DNA of 64,000 nt from G963676655 sp963676655 (GTDB taxonomy: Bacteria; Verrucomicrobiota; Lentisphaeria; Victivallales; Victivallaceae), in the NCBI GenBank assembly GCA_963676655.2, contig CAXXKX010000004.1:496001-560000 (forward strand), written 5' to 3'. Below, piece by piece: positions 59,608 to 64,000 of this stretch. The position numbers and the translations under genes were made by a program. The notes under the pieces are model-generated. The model worked only from the letters and a program-made list of their open reading frames with translations. It searched no databases and had not been told where the DNA came from. Within the stretch, counting starts at the first letter, position 1. Each line of letters begins with the position of its first letter.

Positions 59608-61815
59608 TTACCTTATGAGAATCCAGTCAAGTCCGGCTTTCGCAGGAGCTGCCGTGCCGAAAACAACCCGGAATCCGGAATTGTTTTTACTGACAACCGC
59701 CAGATTTGTCAACCAGTTGGGAGTGACGGATATCGCGTAATCAGCATTTGGCTCCGGGCGGGTAAAGTGCACACTGAATTCTTTTTGTCCAGCCGGCACT
59801 TTGACGTTGATGCCGCGCAGATTGAAAGATTTTTCCCCGGTCATTGAAATTCCCGAAGTATTGATTATCTGCCCGCCTGAAGTGTCCAGTGCTCCACCTT
59901 CCAGCTTTAAATCGCCGGTTTCAGGAACCGCGGAAAGGCTGGTTTTGTGTTTTGCGCTGCTCCAGATGACCTTTTGAGACTGTCCTTTGCTTGTTTTTAA
60001 TAGGATTGCCGCATTGCCGGTCTTTCCAGTTATTTTGATGGCATTGTCGCTGCTGGCGGCGATTTCCACGCCGGAACGGTATTTGTTGTGATACGGAATC
60101 TGCATATTGTCGTGCGCGCCGGAAACCAGCAAAGCGGCATATACCGGGTAGGCCCCGTTATTGATAGAGTAAAAACTCGCACTCGGCAGCGTCGACGGGT
60201 TGGCTTCCCGGTGACGCACCCGGACTCCGATGACGTGTCGCGGATCTGGTCCGATTGCCTGTTCGACCGGATCACCCGGGGCAAAGTCGAATTTTGTTCC
60301 AGTGTCGCCGGTAGGAGCCAGGCGTACCAGGCGTTTGTCGCCGGGTTTCGGCATAATCGACCGTCCTTTGATACTGGTCTTGTTTTCCGCCAGAATGCCA
60401 TCGCTGACATCGGTGACCAATGTGCATGGCGCGATTATATAAGGCAGTTCCTTATAATAGTTCTTTTCATTGATCAGAGTAGGGGTGGCTTTGGGATAGG
60501 CGGCCCAGCGGGTCCGCTCTATCCAGATGCGCTGTTCCCCGTTAGCCGTTTTCTGATAGTTGGTAATGCGCCACCAGCGTCTGACCTTGCGACCGGCCAG
60601 ATTTAGTTTCCAGAAACCTTTTGTGGCGGTTCCGCAATATTCTTCCGGGGTGTCCACCGCAATGGCCCGGCCGATGATTGCCGGGGACCAATTCACGCCA
60701 ATACCCATGATATAACCGTTTGTTGCGATTCCCCCGCTTGAATTATTGGCCATTATTTTGATTTTACCCCTGGTTATCCATTTATCCTGATTAAGATTGA
60801 TCATTGGCCTGGAGGTTCCGAGGGTGTTCGCGCGCCGGGAATCCATGGTGTAAATCATTTCTCCGGTTTTCGGATCCCATTTCTGGACTTTGCCCTGGAA
60901 GCTGTCAAGCATCTGCCAGGTGTCAACAGTATATCCGCAGCCGTTTTCATCCCCCATGCAGGACATGATATTTCCCATATACATATAGCGCATTCCCATT
61001 CCGAAACTATCGCCTTGTCCGAAAAATTTCTTTTCCATACTGATAGTTCCGGGCATTTCGCCGTCACAGTGGATGATATCGCCGATATGGATTGCTCCGG
61101 CGCTTGATTTGTTGATCAAAGCTGTCAGCTTACCCCACCTATCCCTTTGATTGACTTTTTCAAGGAGAATGTAACCGGCATTTTTACTCTTGTCCCAGCC
61201 CAGTTTTACCACATTTGCGGTCAGTGACGAAGATGCTTCAAATTCTCCGGTCCGTCCTTTTTTACCCCGCCCCTGCATGACTGACAGAACCGCGCCGACA
61301 TTCAGGCCGGCCATTGTCGGCGGATATACTTTCATTAGATCGTTTGGTTGCAACTGGTATTCTTTGACCATTTGAAAATACGAAGTAAGTCCCTTTATTA
61401 CCCGGTTGCTGATGCGCAGGTTGGAATTCATGCCATTTGGATTGATTGCAGTCTGGTTGATTTGCCGGTCCAGAAATAAATTGCCGTATCCATGCGGATC
61501 ATTGGGCAGTCGATAACCCAGCGAAGGCATTACCATTCTGGTCTTTCCGCCGCGGATGTCAACAATCATAACTGAGTTACCGCTTAATTTCTGCTGGACA
61601 ACGCTATGCGGGTCAAAATCGGCGGCCGTGCTGTTTGAGATGAATAAAATCCCGCCGCCTTTGGCGATAATCGCCTGCTTTGCTTTTTTGAAGGTCTGTT
61701 CCGCCGCCTGAGGGGAATCTACCTTGCCGAAATTCTTTAATTCATAAATTTCAGAGGAAAACAATCCTGATGAGATAAACAGGGTTGTGATAATTGTGAT
61801 GAACTTACAAAACAT
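59608..61815 (-). CDS. Large secreted protein of unknown family (AraC module)
   Basis: 735 aa with a signal peptide (about 1-22). N-terminal part begins with a helix-strand domain (ELKNFGKVDSPQAAEQTFKKAKQAI), then beta-rich regions with many Gly, Trp and Tyr, and GMGMRYMYMGNIMSCMGDENG in the middle. The C-terminal 60 residues (EFSVHFTRPEPNADYAISVTP...GFRVVFGTAAPAKAGLDWILIR) resemble a beta-sandwich receptor-binding domain of phage tail-fibre or lectin type. No CAZy domain was recognised. It follows the AraC-module prepilin by 27 bases on the same strand. Confidence 0.72.
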   Translation of the reverse strand: MFCKFITIITTLFISSGLFSSEIYELKNFGKVDSPQAAEQTFKKAKQAIIAKGGGILFISNSTAADFDPHSVVQQKLSGNSVMIVDIRGGKTRMVMPSLGYRLPNDPHGYGNLFLDRQINQTAINPNGMNSNLRISNRVIKGLTSYFQMVKEYQLQPNDLMKVYPPTMAGLNVGAVLSVMQGRGKKGRTGEFEASSSLTANVVKLGWDKSKNAGYILLEKVNQRDRWGKLTALINKSSAGAIHIGDIIHCDGEMPGTISMEKKFFGQGDSFGMGMRYMYMGNIMSCMGDENGCGYTVDTWQMLDSFQGKVQKWDPKTGEMIYTMDSRRANTLGTSRPMINLNQDKWITRGKIKIMANNSSGGIATNGYIMGIGVNWSPAIIGRAIAVDTPEEYCGTATKGFWKLNLAGRKVRRWWRITNYQKTANGEQRIWIERTRWAAYPKATPTLINEKNYYKELPYIIAPCTLVTDVSDGILAENKTSIKGRSIMPKPGDKRLVRLAPTGDTGTKFDFAPGDPVEQAIGPDPRHVIGVRVRHREANPSTLPSASFYSINNGAYPVYAALLVSGAHDNMQIPYHNKYRSGVEIAASSDNAIKITGKTGNAAILLKTSKGQSQKVIWSSAKHKTSLSAVPETGDLKLEGGALDTSGGQIINTSGISMTGEKSFNLRGINVKVPAGQKEFSVHFTRPEPNADYAISVTPNWLTNLAVVSKNNSGFRVVFGTAAPAKAGLDWILIR

Positions 61816-61842
61816 AATTTTATTCTTTCTTTAAATTATATA

Positions 61843-62553
61843 TCAGTCGTTAGTCGTTTCGCCATCCCAGAAGTAGTGTCGCCGGGTGACGTTTGGCAGT
61901 TCCAGAATGCCGCGTGCTTCAACATGCCCGTCAACCATTGTCATGTTACTTCGCCCGGCATGCCGGAAATCCGGCATTTCAGCAACCAGCGCCGGATTGG
62001 TATTGCGCCAGTTGATATAATTTTGTCCATGAGCGACGTAACTGCCGCTCTGGTAACTGTCGTTGCGCCAGCCGTCGATCAGCAGCATGACCCCGGATGG
62101 TTTGGAGATTTGGCTGATTTTATAATGAAAGTAAGCCGCGGCGCCGTACCAGCCGGTATGTGGACCGGCAGTCAACTGTGCGTTGATATAATAACTGATA
62201 TTCTTTTTACGCAAGTCCTTCGGGCATTCGAATACTCCTCTGGTGCCGGTGTTATACCAGACTTTTGTTATGTCATAATGGAGTAACCCTTGGTTACAAT
62301 AATCATGTGCCCAGGTATCTGCGGTCGGATGCCAGTATTCCGGCAGCCAACCATCGTAAGCGTCAGTATAAAACATGGTGGCGGTTCCCAACTGTTTCAA
62401 GTTGGAGGTGCATTTTATACTGTGTGCCTTTTCCCGCGCTTTATTCAATGCCGGTAATAACATTGACGCTAGGATCGCAATGATCGCGATCACAACCAGC
62501 AATTCAATGAGGGTAAAAAAGCGATTCTTTGAACAAAATCCATACTTAACCAT
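61843..62553 (-). CDS. Prepilin-type protein with H-x9-DG C-terminal motif (AraC module)
   Basis: 236 aa. Leader MVKYGFCSKNRF then FTLIELLVVIAI, Glu at position 5, residue -1 is Phe. SNLKQLGTATMFYTDAYDGWLPEYWHP follows; C-terminal RHAGRSNMTMVDGHVE is the H-x9-DG motif. AGGAGAG precedes the ATG. Likely co-transcribed with the 735-aa protein. Confidence 0.88.
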   Translation of the reverse strand: MVKYGFCSKNRFFTLIELLVVIAIIAILASMLLPALNKAREKAHSIKCTSNLKQLGTATMFYTDAYDGWLPEYWHPTADTWAHDYCNQGLLHYDITKVWYNTGTRGVFECPKDLRKKNISYYINAQLTAGPHTGWYGAAAYFHYKISQISKPSGVMLLIDGWRNDSYQSGSYVAHGQNYINWRNTNPALVAEMPDFRHAGRSNMTMVDGHVEARGILELPNVTRRHYFWDGETTND

Positions 62554-62603
62554 GATGCTCTCCTTTTGAGTTGAATATACATGATGAAATTAACACTGAT
62601 AAT

Positions 62604-62657
62604 ATTATATGAGGAAAAGATGTCTTTGTAATTGAACAATTCGATAATTTTGCTATA
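62604..62657 (-). promoter_or_regulatory. Promoter and AraC-type box of the prepilin operon
   Basis: Minus strand TTACAA (62626-62631), 16 bases, TATAAT (62604-62609). The 27-base box 62631-62657 abuts the -35 and is almost the same as at 59522-59548. It is also 63 bases from the AraC gene's start, so the same box may serve both directions. Confidence 0.65.
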
Positions 62658-62719
62658 TTATTACATAGTTGTGTTTCCTGGCATTAAGTAATAATTGCGA
62701 AACAAGTGATAAAATAATC

Positions 62720-63592
62720 ATGACATATCAGAGTGAACTTGAACTTTTTCATCGCGGCGCGGAGTTGATGCGCAGGTTATATAATTGTCATATTTGTGTT
62801 CATGATTTTTCCGGACAGATTATTGAGAATGTCGAGGAAATGCCGGTATATCACCTGAATCCTTTTTGCTCAATATCCAAACGCAGCGATGTTGACGGCG
62901 AACGGCGCTGTATCATGTTTGATCGCAGCGAAGTGGCCCGACGACTGGCGCGCAAGACTGAATCGTTCTGGAAAATGTGTCCGTGCGGTATTGTGGAAGC
63001 GGTTATTCCGGTATTTATGGACAATCGAAATATCGGAGTATTATTTATAGGCCCGTTTAAGCCGGGAAAACTGCGAACTCTGCCGAAAAACTCGCTTATC
63101 GCATCTTCTTTCGAGGAATCAGACAAGATTACTAAACTCAGTCGTAACCTTCCAGAACTTGAGTTGAGTGTGCTCAAAGAGCTGTTGACAATGGGAGAAT
63201 TGCTTGCCTCGCAGCTGGAAAAAATACTTAGCAAATCGTCGGGTTCTCCTTTTAAAGCGAAAGATAGAAAACAGCAGATTGAGGATTTTTTTGATGAAAA
63301 CTTTCATCGAAATATCTCTTTAACCGATTTGGCTGACAGATTATGCTTGAGCGAATCAAGGACTTTTCAGGTTCTTAAGCAGCATTTTAAGTGCGGGTTT
63401 AGTACCATATTAATGGAGAAAAGGCTGCAGCGGGCAAGAAAATTATTAAAAATGTCAATGTTTCCGGTAAAAATGGTTGCGACAATGACTGGCTTTCGGC
63501 ACAGCGAATATTTTTGTCGGGTTTTTAAACGTGAATATGGGATTTCACCTCGCGAATATCGCATGCAATGTAACCTGAAAGACGGCATTTGA
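62720..63592 (+). CDS. AraC-family regulator with PocR-type sensor domain
   Basis: 290 aa from ATG 62720 (the frame starts at TTG 62669). Residues 1-155 show a PocR-like sensor: FHRGAELMRRLYNCHICVHDFSG, CSISKRSDVDGERRCIMFDRSEV (Cys-rich), CPCGIVEAVIPVF, GVLFIGPFK. The C-terminal 100 residues are the double AraC HTH: FFDENFHRNISLTDLADRLCLSESRTFQVLK and VKMVATMTGFRHSEYFCRVFKREYGISPREYR. PocR sensors bind small metabolites such as propanediol. It is divergent from the prepilin operon and likely activates it through the 27-base box. Confidence 0.88.
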   Translation: MTYQSELELFHRGAELMRRLYNCHICVHDFSGQIIENVEEMPVYHLNPFCSISKRSDVDGERRCIMFDRSEVARRLARKTESFWKMCPCGIVEAVIPVFMDNRNIGVLFIGPFKPGKLRTLPKNSLIASSFEESDKITKLSRNLPELELSVLKELLTMGELLASQLEKILSKSSGSPFKAKDRKQQIEDFFDENFHRNISLTDLADRLCLSESRTFQVLKQHFKCGFSTILMEKRLQRARKLLKMSMFPVKMVATMTGFRHSEYFCRVFKREYGISPREYRMQCNLKDGI

Positions 63593-63614
63593 TATGGAAT
63601 ATCAAGGGTAGATT

Positions 63615-64000
63615 ATGGCTGATTTGGACAATAGTCATTTTAGAGACGCTGACAATTCCTGTAATGATTTACAGTATTTCCCACCGGGATGTTCATTGAA
63701 AAAAGGCCTTGACGGACTTGTAATCACGATGGCCCCGCGTCATAAACTAACGATAGTGTTGTTGGTTGCGGCAACTCTTCTTGGAGGCTTTATTCTTTAT
63801 TATAATTTATATGAACCGTTGCAAACGGGGAAAATTACTTGGCGATTGGTTGTGAAAGGAGGAGTAATTGGAACATTTTTTTTGATATTCCTGTATTTTT
63901 CTCTTCAAGCAATTTTGGGAACAGTGCGGATTGACCTTGATGGTTATACTTTGAAATACTATTCGGGAATTTGCGGATTGGGATGTACAAGAAAAGTGGA
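63615..64000 (+). CDS. Membrane protein, 3' end outside window
   Basis: Starts at ATG 63615 with AAGGG 6 bases upstream and is cut by the right edge. The visible 128 residues hold two hydrophobic segments (LTIVLLVAATLLGGFILYYN and GTFFLIFLYFSLQAILG) after a polar 45-residue N-terminus. Not recognised. It follows the AraC gene by 22 bases and could be co-transcribed. Confidence 0.7.
   Translation, partial: MADLDNSHFRDADNSCNDLQYFPPGCSLKKGLDGLVITMAPRHKLTIVLLVAATLLGGFILYYNLYEPLQTGKITWRLVVKGGVIGTFFLIFLYFSLQAILGTVRIDLDGYTLKYYSGICGLGCTRKV

Overview
The window looks like chromosomal DNA from a member of the Lentisphaerota (Victivallis-like; a related PVC-group bacterium is the alternative). This is inferred from gene content, not from a marker gene. 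It has several prepilins with the FTLIELLVVIAIIAILASMLLPALN-type signature and a C-terminal H-x9-DG motif, each beside a very large secreted carbohydrate-type protein. It also has a kinase-FGE fusion, a GH95 fucosidase and NifU/NifS without nitrogenase. No rRNA, tRNA or CRISPR array was recognised. Genes are dense, often overlapping by 1-14 bases, and sigma70-like promoters (TTGACA-17-TATAAT type) are easy to see.

Layout: 1-4.0 kb holds the end of an AsmA-like gene, a cytoplasmic GH95 alpha-L-fucosidase and a Y1/REP-type transposase. 4.1-11.5 kb (minus strand) is a type II secretion/type IV pilus-like assembly block: two diverged tandem copies of a GspF-F gene pair, each behind the same promoter, then a GspE/PilT-type ATPase and three small or degenerate prepilin-like proteins. 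11.8-15.3 kb has a Cys/Lys-rich lipoprotein, a Gfo/Idh oxidoreductase, a membrane protein and a HEAT plus SNase-like protein. 16.0-18.4 kb has a MetH-like pterin-domain protein coupled to an iron alcohol dehydrogenase. 18.4-22.6 kb is an Fe-S block (NifU, NifS, ferredoxin-type aldo-keto reductase, HemW-like radical SAM). 22.8-31.1 kb has fusion proteins: SBP-FGE, alpha/beta hydrolase-CAT-like acyltransferase, and Ser/Thr kinase-FGE whose last 33 codons look like a DGR variable region, followed by a four-helix-bundle (Avd-like) gene between direct repeats. 31.2-38.5 kb contains small conserved genes, a PhoH-family ATPase and a surface-glycan operon. 38.7-43.3 kb has a P-type H+-ATPase, fumarase and a 289-bp inverted-repeat element.

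43.4-63.6 kb contains three parallel modules, each made of a transcription regulator of a different family (GntR fused to a sugar-binding domain; LacI; PocR-AraC), one H-x9-DG prepilin and one huge secreted protein, plus sugar-linked enzymes (Gfo/Idh, nitrilase, aldose epimerase, FAD oxidoreductase). The AraC module carries two copies of a 27-bp box at the same distance from two promoters. I infer that each module senses a particular glycan or metabolite, exports a large surface enzyme or binding protein, and pairs it with its own pilin-like protein, perhaps assembled by a general machine such as the one at 4-11 kb. The least described biology here is this module architecture, the duplicated GspF block and the possible hypervariable kinase-FGE receptor.
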